A stretch of 64,000 bases of DNA from Bowmanella dokdonensis (lineage in GTDB: Bacteria; Pseudomonadota; Gammaproteobacteria; Enterobacterales; Alteromonadaceae). The first letter of the stretch is position 1. Each line of letters opens with the position of its first letter. Shown piece by piece: positions 52,991 through 61,277 of the stretch. The DNA lies in contig NZ_JAFKCV010000016.1 of assembly GCF_017254865.1 (NCBI RefSeq), positions 1 through 64,000 on the forward strand. Direction: 5' to 3'. The position numbers were made by a program, and so were the translations under genes. The notes under the pieces are model-generated. The model did not search any database. It worked only from the letters and a program-made list of their open reading frames with translations, and was not told the origin of the DNA.

Positions 52991-54689
52991 GCTTTTGTAA
53001 CCAGAGTTCCAACACCACGATAATCCAGATTAGTTCACCGTAGTAACTGGCATGGACCGTCTTGTGTGCTTCTAGCACTTGGTCAATCAGGCTGTCGCTT
53101 AGAATATGGCGCTCCCTGAAGCGCTGCAGCATCTCCAGGCTGAGTGTCCTGAGTTGTTCGTTCTCCCGCATCCATACGCCAAAGGGCAAGCCAAAACCAT
53201 GCTTCTCCTTATCCAGGGTCTCATCGGCCAGAAATCCCCTGCACGCCTGCCGGTAGAAATGTCGCAGTTTCTGTCCGGGCAACTTGGCCGAGTCAGGGAC
53301 GGTGCAACTGAAATCCACCATTTCCTTGTCCAGGAAAGGATAAGCCACTTCGACCCCGGCCATCTCACACATTTTACTGACCTTGACCAGGTCATTGTCG
53401 GCAAGGGTAAACTTCCAGTCCAAAAACAACATGGCATCTATGGGCCGGTCGCTGCTGCACTCATGGTAACGCTTGCTGAACTGCCGTTCAGGCAACGTCT
53501 GGTCAACCTTGGCCAGAAAGTCGGCAGAAAAAATCCCTCCAGCGCCCAGTTGCTTGATAAAGTTATAGGTTTGCAGGCGGCCTGGCAGTCTGACTTCGGC
53601 TTGCCGGATATAGCTGGCCACCTTCTTAAATCCGGGCAGGCCACTGAGTGGCGAGCCGACAAAAATCCCTCGCAACGGCGCACGTAACCAGGCCGGAAGC
53701 GCCAAATAGGGTTCAAAGACCTTTTGCTTGGCATACCTGGCATTACCGGCAAAAATTTCGTCGCCCCCATCTCCTGCCAGCAGTTTATTCACCCCGTGGG
53801 ATTTGGCGAAACTGGCACAGAAATAGGCGGCCATAGCCGATGAATTGCCAAAAGGCTCATCAAAATATTGCGCCACCTTCACAAAGGCATCGGCCACCTG
53901 GGCAGGCTTTAAATACAGCACCTCATGCTGGGTATTGAAATGCTTCGCCGTGATCAGGGCAAACTCGGTTTCATCGTATCCCTTGGCTTCAAAGCCGACA
54001 GAGAAGGTTCTAGCTGCAGTGTGCCTGGACAGCATGCCGGCAACACTGGAACTGTCCAGGCCTCCGCTGAGAAAGGCGCCGCATTCAGGCGTGATGGCTT
54101 TTTCAACCGCCCCATCCAGGGTCGACAGGCATTGCTGATAGCCCCGGGCATCGTCATTGACTTCATGGGTAAACCGGGGGCAGTAGCAAAGCAGGCTGCT
54201 GAATTCTGCCTGGCTGTTCCAATGCACAGCTTTGGCGGGTTCCAGTTTTTCAACCTGCTTATAAATAGTGGTCGGCGCAGGGATACAGTGAAAATAGAAG
54301 TAGTTGAAGATGGCTTGTTCCGAGAGGGTCAGGGTGACCTCAGGCAAGCCTTTGAGATGCATCAGGGAAGAGGCTACGTACAGGCACTGGCCCTGCCGGC
54401 TGTAATAGCAGGGCTGAATACCCATGTGGTCGTTCAGCAACCAGACGCTACCCTTACCGTCGGCGTAGGCCACCCAGAACGTCCCTGAGACATGGCGGAA
54501 CGAGTCCGGCCCGATTCCTGAAGCCTGCAGAAACGCCAGCAACGCCGCGGCGTCAACCGGGTTGCCATCCAACTCAAGCTGGCCTTTTATGCTGACAAAG
54601 GCCTGACCATCAAAAGCCTTGTCCAGCGTTCCGTACTCGGGCAACACCAATTGTAGATTGGTATTGATAGTCAATGGGTTAACCTGCAA
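52977..54689 (-). CDS. Asparagine-synthetase-like ligase lacking the glutaminase cysteine
   Basis: A 570-residue protein. Residues about 1-180 have the class II amidotransferase fold (LNDHMGIQPCYY), but position 2 is Gln, not the catalytic Cys, so ammonia release from glutamine is unlikely. About 190-560 form the AsnB-type ATP pyrophosphatase with PP-loop SGGLDSSSVAG near 205-215, KLLAGDGGDEIFAGN and EVAYPFLDKEMVDF. Enzymes with this loss (beta-lactam synthetase, lasso cyclase) join a carboxylate to an amine after adenylation. Genomic context suggests an amide on a sugar or lipid precursor. It overlaps the deacetylase gene by 14 bases. Confidence 0.82.
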   Translation of the reverse strand: MQVNPLTINTNLQLVLPEYGTLDKAFDGQAFVSIKGQLELDGNPVDAAALLAFLQASGIGPDSFRHVSGTFWVAYADGKGSVWLLNDHMGIQPCYYSRQGQCLYVASSLMHLKGLPEVTLTLSEQAIFNYFYFHCIPAPTTIYKQVEKLEPAKAVHWNSQAEFSSLLCYCPRFTHEVNDDARGYQQCLSTLDGAVEKAITPECGAFLSGGLDSSSVAGMLSRHTAARTFSVGFEAKGYDETEFALITAKHFNTQHEVLYLKPAQVADAFVKVAQYFDEPFGNSSAMAAYFCASFAKSHGVNKLLAGDGGDEIFAGNARYAKQKVFEPYLALPAWLRAPLRGIFVGSPLSGLPGFKKVASYIRQAEVRLPGRLQTYNFIKQLGAGGIFSADFLAKVDQTLPERQFSKRYHECSSDRPIDAMLFLDWKFTLADNDLVKVSKMCEMAGVEVAYPFLDKEMVDFSCTVPDSAKLPGQKLRHFYRQACRGFLADETLDKEKHGFGLPFGVWMRENEQLRTLSLEMLQRFRERHILSDSLIDQVLEAHKTVHASYYGELIWIIVVLELWLQKHEDE

Positions 54690-54740
54690 TTCCTTCTCTC
54701 CACTTCCGCGTTATTCAATCTTTGACCTGGCCGTGACAAC

Positions 54741-56192
54741 TTACCTGGCTGGCATCAGTTTCCTTATCAGGAAGGCTTCCAGACTGTCAGAGGGCATGCC
54801 ACGTAACAGGTAAAACACCGCCACACAGACACCATAACAAAGTGCGCCAGCCAGTACCTTGACTATCAACATGATGGCCATCGGCCATTCCGGCCAGGGC
54901 AGCCACCTAATCAACATCCACATGGCAAGTGCCGAGAGTACAGGAGGAATCCATTGCAGCAACAGTTGCGCCAGATTAAATGCCAGCACCCGGGTAACCA
55001 CTAACAGGACGATGGGCAGCGCCACACAGGCAGACAGAAACAGACTGCGAGGCAGCGCATGATAGTCGCTGAGGTACAAGGTAAGGAAAATTGTCGAAAA
55101 TAAAATGACGGAGCGCATCCACACCAGTCGGTTGGACAACTTTTCCCTCCCCATTACGATCAAAAACTGACCGCCCAGAAACATCATGATTCCCGTCATC
55201 ATGGTATACAGACTGAACCAGGCCAGAATAGGGGTAACGGACAACCATTTATCTCCCAGCAGGGTCGCCACAAACTCAGGCGCTACGGCGTTCAATCCGA
55301 CCCCAAGCGGCACAAACACATACACGGCACCGGTAATGGCGAATGCCAGAAACTTCTTACCCTCGGCTGTCTCTTTGACGATGGCGAAGTTGGGCAACAA
55401 GCCTCTGACGACAGGCATCATCAGTTCACGGGTAAACATGCCGGCCAGGTTCAGGCCCATCTGGTATTTACCTAGGAAATCTGCTGTGGCCATCCGGCCA
55501 ACGATGATCACATCCGCCTGCCCGTTAATGAAACCGCCGATACTGAAAGGCAGGGTGGAGGCAGAATAACGCAGGATATCCCGCCATTTATAAAGGGAAA
55601 GGGCAGGCCGGTAGGAGAACATGGTATAACTGAGCACCAGTCCGACTATGGCTGACAAGACCTGTCCCCACACCAGTGCCCAATAGCTTCTCAACCAGAA
55701 TCCCAGGGCAACGGTCACGATCACCGAACTGATTTTGGTGTAGAAGCTGAGCTTGAAATCCAACCGAAAGTTAAGTTGTTTCTGGGCGATAAAAATACCG
55801 ATATTTTTAGCGCCTTCCAGCAGCCTCACCAGCGCCAGGCAGTAGATAATCTCAACCAGGGCCTGTTGATTAAAAAAGTCAGCCACATAGGGAGCCAGCA
55901 GAAGCATTAACAACGCAACCACCAGCGCCTGGATCAGATTGGCGGTCCAGGCTGAGTTATATATACGGTTGTCATCTTCCTTGTGGCGGATAACATACAG
56001 GTGGATGCCGGCTTCCGTCATCGCCATCAGCATATTGATAAAAATGCTTGCCATGGCGACGATACCGAAGTCTTCGGGCGACAACAGCCTGGCCAATATC
56101 AGCGTATTGACCATTCCTATAAGTTTTGAGCTGTATCTGGTCAGGAATGACCAGCCAACACTGGAAGCAACGCGTGTCTTGGGTGAATTCAT
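54741..56192 (-). CDS. Lipopolysaccharide/exopolysaccharide flippase (Wzx-type, MOP superfamily)
   Basis: A 483-residue inner-membrane protein with about 12-14 hydrophobic helices. The N-terminal pattern (VGWSFLTRYSSKLIGMVNTLILARLLSP, in two parts) and EDFGIVAMA are typical of the polysaccharide_synt/Wzx_C family. It would flip lipid-linked repeat units to the periplasm. No Wzy polymerase or chain-length regulator is seen in the window. It is 51 bp after the upstream ligase-like gene's end and 12 bp from the TPR protein gene. Confidence 0.9.
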   Translation of the reverse strand: MNSPKTRVASSVGWSFLTRYSSKLIGMVNTLILARLLSPEDFGIVAMASIFINMLMAMTEAGIHLYVIRHKEDDNRIYNSAWTANLIQALVVALLMLLLAPYVADFFNQQALVEIIYCLALVRLLEGAKNIGIFIAQKQLNFRLDFKLSFYTKISSVIVTVALGFWLRSYWALVWGQVLSAIVGLVLSYTMFSYRPALSLYKWRDILRYSASTLPFSIGGFINGQADVIIVGRMATADFLGKYQMGLNLAGMFTRELMMPVVRGLLPNFAIVKETAEGKKFLAFAITGAVYVFVPLGVGLNAVAPEFVATLLGDKWLSVTPILAWFSLYTMMTGIMMFLGGQFLIVMGREKLSNRLVWMRSVILFSTIFLTLYLSDYHALPRSLFLSACVALPIVLLVVTRVLAFNLAQLLLQWIPPVLSALAMWMLIRWLPWPEWPMAIMLIVKVLAGALCYGVCVAVFYLLRGMPSDSLEAFLIRKLMPAR

Positions 56193-56204
56193 TGGGTCCC
56201 GGCT

Positions 56205-56912
56205 TTACTGTGCTGCTTGCTCAGCAATAAGCTGATCTATCTTGTTCTTCAATCCCGGCAGGGGATAGCCTGCATCGTAAGCTAGCTTTGCAAACTCCTG
56301 CGCTTTTTCCAGGTTGCCCAACTGGGCATAGGTCAGACCAAGGTTGTACTGTACTTCCACATCATCCGGCGCCAGGGCGTTGGCAGCCAGCAGCCTGTCC
56401 AGGGCATTCACGTAATCGTCATTACGGAAGAAGTGCAGTCCCCATACGAGCAGGGTTTGTGCGTTGCCGGGAAAAACCTGGTGGGCTCGTTTAAAGAAGC
56501 AATCGGCACTGAATTCCGGCTTACGTACATAGTTGTCGTTGCGAAAAGACTCCGATTCCCTGTAGCGTTTTTCGAATCGCGAATAGGTATCCAGCGCCAG
56601 AGGATGGTTGGGAATGATCTTCAGAATAAACATCATATCGCCGGGCAGCGGGCTGGTCTGCCCCCGTTGCAAGGTCCTTACGGACTGGGCAAAGTGGTGT
56701 TTCTCCACCAGATTAATCAGGCCCTGAGGCGTGTTTCCATCTGGCATCCTGGCTTCATTGGAATAGTAGTCCCAGGGCTTATCATGGCGTGACCAGGGTA
56801 GCTGAAAACAATCGGCTACTGCCAGGGGCACCGGCAAGGCCAATATCAGCAGCAACAAAACTTGCAGCCTGTGCTTTGTCATCATGGCGTTGTAACAGAT
56901 TTGCTTACTCAT
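56205..56912 (-). CDS. Exported TPR-repeat protein
   Basis: A 235-residue protein. Either the first Met or the Met pair at residues 10-11 (56885/56882) may be the start; the pair gives a compact signal peptide (HRLQVLLLLILALPVPLAVA). No clear ribosome-binding site decides it. Two or three tetratricopeptide repeats occupy about 140-225 (AQTLLVWGLHFFRNDDYVNAL; VEVQYNLGLTYAQLGNLEKA), the first split across two helices. It is the first gene of the minus-strand operon running to the QueC-like gene. A periplasmic scaffold role in polymer assembly is likely but unproven. Confidence 0.72.
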   Translation of the reverse strand: MSKQICYNAMMTKHRLQVLLLLILALPVPLAVADCFQLPWSRHDKPWDYYSNEARMPDGNTPQGLINLVEKHHFAQSVRTLQRGQTSPLPGDMMFILKIIPNHPLALDTYSRFEKRYRESESFRNDNYVRKPEFSADCFFKRAHQVFPGNAQTLLVWGLHFFRNDDYVNALDRLLAANALAPDDVEVQYNLGLTYAQLGNLEKAQEFAKLAYDAGYPLPGLKNKIDQLIAEQAAQ

Positions 56913-57291
56913 TGACGGGTATTCTTACCTTTCTTATTCTGGCATGCTGCACGGATGGAAACCTAATAAAGGAGACTGCCGCAGGCAGCAGTGCCCCTCC
57001 AGGAAGTAGACTATACTCCGAAAGAAAAAAACCTCAAAGGCAAGCGCCCAACTCGGGGTTATTTCCTGAAAAATCAATCTGTCAGTTTGACTTGAGTCAT
57101 TTAGGGTATGGTCCACTTCTTATACCTATATGCTGGCATACGTATTTTTGTCACTCAAATTAGACCAATTGTGTTACATTTCGCCTGCTTTCCCAGAAAC
57201 TAATAATACTACTTGTTGGTGTAGAGCACTTAATTGGTTGGTCCCGGTTGGGGGGCGACCTCAAGGCTTTCTGCTTGAAGAGGATTATTTA
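56913..57291. other. Divergent spacer between TPR and multi-domain secreted genes
   Basis: These 379 bp carry no credible gene and should hold both promoters. GAAGAGGATT just before GTG 57292 is a good ribosome-binding site. A TTGACT near 57085 with TATGGT downstream could be a sigma-70 promoter. I found no good sigma-54 site. An in-frame ATG at 57130 lies in the spacer but would precede the signal peptide by 54 residues. Confidence 0.5.
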
Positions 57292-60200
57292 GTGATACGA
57301 AAAATTTGGCCGGCCACCGCCTCCATCCTGATTTCTGTTGTTGCAGCAGGGTTTGTTTCGGCTGCCTCCGCTGCAGGTTGGAGTGAGTTACCTGGTACCA
57401 GGCTCAAAGATGTCTGCCCGGAGAATAACTTCGGCGATTACGGGTACGACTTTTCGAACCATTGCGGATCCATACTGGGTGCCTGGAGTGGAGGCACCTT
57501 AGATGCTGACAACCAGATCATGTACATCTGGGGTGGCGGTCATAACGATTATTATGGCAATGAAATCTATGCCCTGGATGCCACCACGGGCAAACTGAAG
57601 CGCCTGACCGATCCCGCGCCTCCGTCCAACAAAGACATTTCTCCTCCGCAGTCAGAGCTGGCACCTTTTGATGGGACTCAGCCTAATGGCCGCCATACCT
57701 ATGACGGCTTGGCCTATATGGGCCACGTGGACAAGCTATGGGCCTTTACCGGTTCCCTTTCCAGTGGTTCCGGTGGCGCCGACCGCCTGACCTGGATCTT
57801 CGACCCACAATCCCGTCAGTGGCACAAGGATGAATCTAAAGGAGATATTCCCCGGGCCACCTTTGGCTTGGTATCCGCCTATGATCCCGTGACCGACAAA
57901 GTCTTTTTGCACGACAGATACAATCTGTACAGCTACGAGTACCATGCTGACGGAGGCGTCTATAAAAAACTTTCCGCAGGCAATGTCGGACTGGATGTGA
58001 ACGGCGCGTTGGATCCCCAAAGAAGAAGACTGCTGATCATCGGCAAGGGCAAACAGATAATTTATGACCTCAGAGAGGGGAGTCTGTACCAGGGAGACGC
58101 TGTCCCCCTGACCGGCGATGCTGACTTCATCCGCAAACACAAGGCACCTGGCCTGGCTTATAACAGCAAGGATGGGAAATTTTATGCCTGGGTCGGCGAC
58201 GGTAAACTCTATTTCCAGGACCCCGATACTTTGGCCTGGGATTCCATCGCCTTTGATGGAGGCCCTTCCAAGCAGGTATTCCATGGGACTTTTGGTCGGT
58301 TTGATTACCTTCCCGATATGGACAAATTTTTACTGGTCAACGGCTCGGAGGACAATGCGTATTTGTTCGAACTGCCTACAGCAGCAGACAGTGAGTCCCC
58401 CTGTCAACCGACCAAGGTGCAGGCGTCGTTTCCCCACCCCGGTGCCCTCTCAGTCACCTGGCAGCCAAGTGAGGATAACTTTGGGATCGCCGGCTACAAA
58501 GTCTTTGTCAATGGCGAGCTGCACAGCACCCTGAACCAGATCCGCTTCAAGAGCATGGAGTTTGAACAGGGGCAGCAGTTGAATATTCAGATTCAGGCAT
58601 TCGACTCCGCCGGCAATCACAGTGAGATGAGTGCCCCTTATCCGTTGCAAATGCCTGTTATGCAGGCCAGATACAGAATGGGCGATTGCGATGAGGAATC
58701 CCAACTGGCCGGACGCGATGACATTGTCTTTTGCGAGTCCTGGGATCAGGATGACTGGTGGGACAAAGGCGACTATTTGTCTGAGCCCGTCGTCAATGAG
58801 CCCCGGTTAATCACCCAGAAACCGCAAAACACAGAGATCGTCGAAGAGGGATGCGTCCAGGGAAAGTGTCTGAAGGTCAACATGAAGGAAGGGGCCACCA
58901 AGGCGCTGAGTGCCTACTGGCCGCTCAAAAACGCCAATATGGCACCGCAGAACCTGTACATGAGGTACTACCTGAAGATGGACAAAGACTGGGATGCCAA
59001 CATGTGTAATGCCAAAGGCAATATTGTCGGCTCCGGCGGCAAGTTTCCTGGCCTGGCCGATACCCGTACCTGGAAAGATCCGGTTGGTCAGTGTGGCAAC
59101 GGCGGGAATGCCGGCGACGGTGAAAACTGCTGGTCCATGCGTATGGTATTCCGTGGCTGTGAGAGTGGCTCAGGTGAGGCCTGTGAAACCAAACCCGCGG
59201 CGGCGACAAGGCTGGGATCTTACCTCTACCATGCCCTGCAAGGGTCGGGAACCGGTCATATCGGCACCTGGGACGGTTACTTTGGTCAGATCCCCTCCTA
59301 TCGGGGTACTTGTGCCGAAGATCCTAAGAGTTTGTATTGTGGTATGGGCGACGGCGGTGTACTGGAGAGAGAGCAATGGAATCGCATAGAGATGCAGGTC
59401 ACCATGAATACCCCCGGTCAGGAAGACGGTGTGATCCGTGGCTGGGTGAATGGTCAGCTCAGCTATGAAAAAACCAATATGGTGTTCCGTAACGAAGGTC
59501 ATGATTTTCTGCACAATCGCCTGGCCTGGCTGAACATATATAAAGGGGGGGTGGATGGAAACTGCCAGGATTCGGCCGTTTACCTGGATCAGATGGTGTT
59601 GGCCACTGAACAGCCGGTTGGCGGCATAGACAGCCCGACCACTATGCCACCCAGCCTGCAGATTGAACTGAGTAACAACGATATCAGCTCTGAGGAGGCG
59701 GTTACTGTCAGTTGGCAAGCAGACAATGCGCAGAGCTGCGAAGCCAGCGGCCTGTGGGAGGGTAACAAGGGGACCAGTGGTGAGGAAATCATCGGCCCTT
59801 TTAGCCAACCTGGTGTTGTGCGTCTGGATTGTCGGGGCGCGGGGGGCACCGCGGCCAGACAACAGGTTTTGACCATCGACGGGCAAAACCCAGGGCAGGC
59901 AAATGGCGAGATTGATCTCAGCTTAGTTCCTACCCCTGAAGGACTTGCCCTTGAGCTGCTATCCGACAATTATCTTACCCTGAGATGGGAGGAAGCGGAT
60001 GCCCAAGATAAAGTGACTGCCTATCGCATTTACCAGGGAGACCTGATGCTGGATCAGGTCAGTGACAACAGTTATTCACATCCCAATATCGTACCCGGTG
60101 CGAAGCTGGAATATCGGATCCAGGCAGTAGATGAGAAAGGTAATATGTCGTCTCTGTCCGATCCTTTGCAGGTGGAGGTACCCGGCAGTCTAAGTAATTT

Positions 60201-60744
60201 GAGCAGTCTGACCCTGTACCCTGATATGGATACCTTTTACGCCGAGTCAACCGTCAAGGTGGCGGGCCAAAGCAAGCGTTTTCATGTGGCCACATCCAGA
60301 AATGCCCTGCTGCGCTTCCCGCTTGAAATGCTGGACTATCAAAGGGTGACAGCGACTCTGAAGCTATACACGGATGAAGAATACGGTGATATGAGAATTG
60401 ATGTCTATGCCGTGGCACAACCCTGGCATGAGGACTTCAGTAACCGTGAATACGCCGATACCACCACCAAGCGAGCCTGGGAGCATAATCTGGGTGACTG
60501 GCTTGACAAAAACGGCGTGGAGCAAGGCACGGCTCCTATTGCCAGTGTTGAGGCGGGTGACGATAACCGACCCAGCGAGATCAGTATCGATATTACCCGT
60601 CAGGTGCGCAAATGGCTGGCCGGCGAACCTAACCATGGCCTGATGCTAATCGCCCATAATGACGGAAAATGGGTCGCCAGATACATTCACAGTAAAGAGG
60701 CTGAGGATCCCTCGGTCTGGCCCAGGCTGGAACTGGCTTTCTAA
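57292..60744 (+). CDS. Large secreted multi-domain protein: Kelch-like propeller, fn3, lyase-like, Ig-like, fn3 and DNRLRE domains
   Basis: The GTG at 57292 is chosen because it follows GAGGATT and begins the signal peptide (IRKIWPATASILISVV, cleavage near SAASA). The mature 1120 residues contain a Kelch-like propeller (about 40-365), an fn3 domain (about 370-460), and a lyase-like domain (about 465-780: GGKFPGL, LGSYLYHA, NTPGQEDGVIRGWVNG). An Ig-like domain (785-870), a second fn3 (885-970) and a DNRLRE/disaggregatase-type repeat (975-1150) follow. It probably binds and cuts exopolysaccharide outside the cell. The lyase-like part matches that of 43447-44916. A terminator follows 9 bp after the stop. 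Confidence 0.82.
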   Translation: MIRKIWPATASILISVVAAGFVSAASAAGWSELPGTRLKDVCPENNFGDYGYDFSNHCGSILGAWSGGTLDADNQIMYIWGGGHNDYYGNEIYALDATTGKLKRLTDPAPPSNKDISPPQSELAPFDGTQPNGRHTYDGLAYMGHVDKLWAFTGSLSSGSGGADRLTWIFDPQSRQWHKDESKGDIPRATFGLVSAYDPVTDKVFLHDRYNLYSYEYHADGGVYKKLSAGNVGLDVNGALDPQRRRLLIIGKGKQIIYDLREGSLYQGDAVPLTGDADFIRKHKAPGLAYNSKDGKFYAWVGDGKLYFQDPDTLAWDSIAFDGGPSKQVFHGTFGRFDYLPDMDKFLLVNGSEDNAYLFELPTAADSESPCQPTKVQASFPHPGALSVTWQPSEDNFGIAGYKVFVNGELHSTLNQIRFKSMEFEQGQQLNIQIQAFDSAGNHSEMSAPYPLQMPVMQARYRMGDCDEESQLAGRDDIVFCESWDQDDWWDKGDYLSEPVVNEPRLITQKPQNTEIVEEGCVQGKCLKVNMKEGATKALSAYWPLKNANMAPQNLYMRYYLKMDKDWDANMCNAKGNIVGSGGKFPGLADTRTWKDPVGQCGNGGNAGDGENCWSMRMVFRGCESGSGEACETKPAAATRLGSYLYHALQGSGTGHIGTWDGYFGQIPSYRGTCAEDPKSLYCGMGDGGVLEREQWNRIEMQVTMNTPGQEDGVIRGWVNGQLSYEKTNMVFRNEGHDFLHNRLAWLNIYKGGVDGNCQDSAVYLDQMVLATEQPVGGIDSPTTMPPSLQIELSNNDISSEEAVTVSWQADNAQSCEASGLWEGNKGTSGEEIIGPFSQPGVVRLDCRGAGGTAARQQVLTIDGQNPGQANGEIDLSLVPTPEGLALELLSDNYLTLRWEEADAQDKVTAYRIYQGDLMLDQVSDNSYSHPNIVPGAKLEYRIQAVDEKGNMSSLSDPLQVEVPGSLSNLSSLTLYPDMDTFYAESTVKVAGQSKRFHVATSRNALLRFPLEMLDYQRVTATLKLYTDEEYGDMRIDVYAVAQPWHEDFSNREYADTTTKRAWEHNLGDWLDKNGVEQGTAPIASVEAGDDNRPSEISIDITRQVRKWLAGEPNHGLMLIAHNDGKWVARYIHSKEAEDPSVWPRLELAF

Positions 60745-60752
60745 TCCAAAAG

Positions 60753-60773
60753 GGGGACTCGCGTCCCCTTTTT
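60753..60773 (+). terminator. Rho-independent terminator after the large secreted protein gene
   Basis: GGGGAC (60753-60758) pairs with GTCCCC (60763-60768) around a TCGC loop, followed by TTTTTC. It lies 9 bp past the stop codon. Confidence 0.85.
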
Positions 60774-60936
60774 CTTTGCCCGTTACTTTACAGCTCTTTA
60801 TCACTGCGCCTTGGCTGACAATAATTACCCACCTTCGTCCTATTGGTGGACTTGTTCATTTGCTTCAAATGAGACCAAGTTTTAACGGTTTTTTGATAAG
60901 ACGCCGTACCAATATGCCGGGTCAACCGATCCGGAC

Positions 60937-60957
60937 AAAGGTTATTGCTTAACCTTT
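60937..60957. promoter_or_regulatory. Inverted repeat upstream of the acyl carrier protein gene
   Basis: AAAGGTTA (60937-60944) and TAACCTTT (60950-60957) form a perfect 8-bp inverted repeat with a 5-base loop, about 60 bp before the ACP start. It may be an operator or leader hairpin. Confidence 0.4.
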
Positions 60958-61013
60958 AATTGAACAACCGATACAATTGCGCCAAACAATAGTTAAAACC
61001 CGTTGGAACACCA

Positions 61014-61256
61014 ATGCAAAACAATACTGATATTCTGGCCAGGCTGGATGAAATATTTGAAGATACCTTCATCGATGGGGATTACGAATTTTCTGTGGAG
61101 CTCAGCAGCGATGACGTCGAAGAGTGGGACAGCCTGGCCCAGATTCGGTTATTGACTGCGATTGAAAAGGAATTTGGCATCAAGTTCGACATTGCCCAAA
61201 TCGAAGACTTGAAATCTGTACGTGCCCTTAGCGAAGCCATAGCGCAAAAACAATAA
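61014..61256 (+). CDS. Acyl carrier protein
   Basis: An 80-residue phosphopantetheine-binding protein. The attachment Ser is residue 40 in EEWDSLAQIRLL, a close variant of DSL, and the acidic helix before it (SSDDVEE) is typical. It carries an acyl group as thioester for a modification path, not the housekeeping fatty acid ACP, since the FkbH-like gene follows 21 bp later and a MaoC-SDR fusion comes next. It likely heads the operon that continues past the window. Confidence 0.9.
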   Translation: MQNNTDILARLDEIFEDTFIDGDYEFSVELSSDDVEEWDSLAQIRLLTAIEKEFGIKFDIAQIEDLKSVRALSEAIAQKQ

Positions 61257-61277
61257 GTCCCGGTTAATCAGAGGTAT

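Noticed and set aside
56950-56975. TGGCATGCTGC sequence upstream of the large secreted protein gene as sigma-54 site
   Set aside because: GG and GC are not 10 bases apart.
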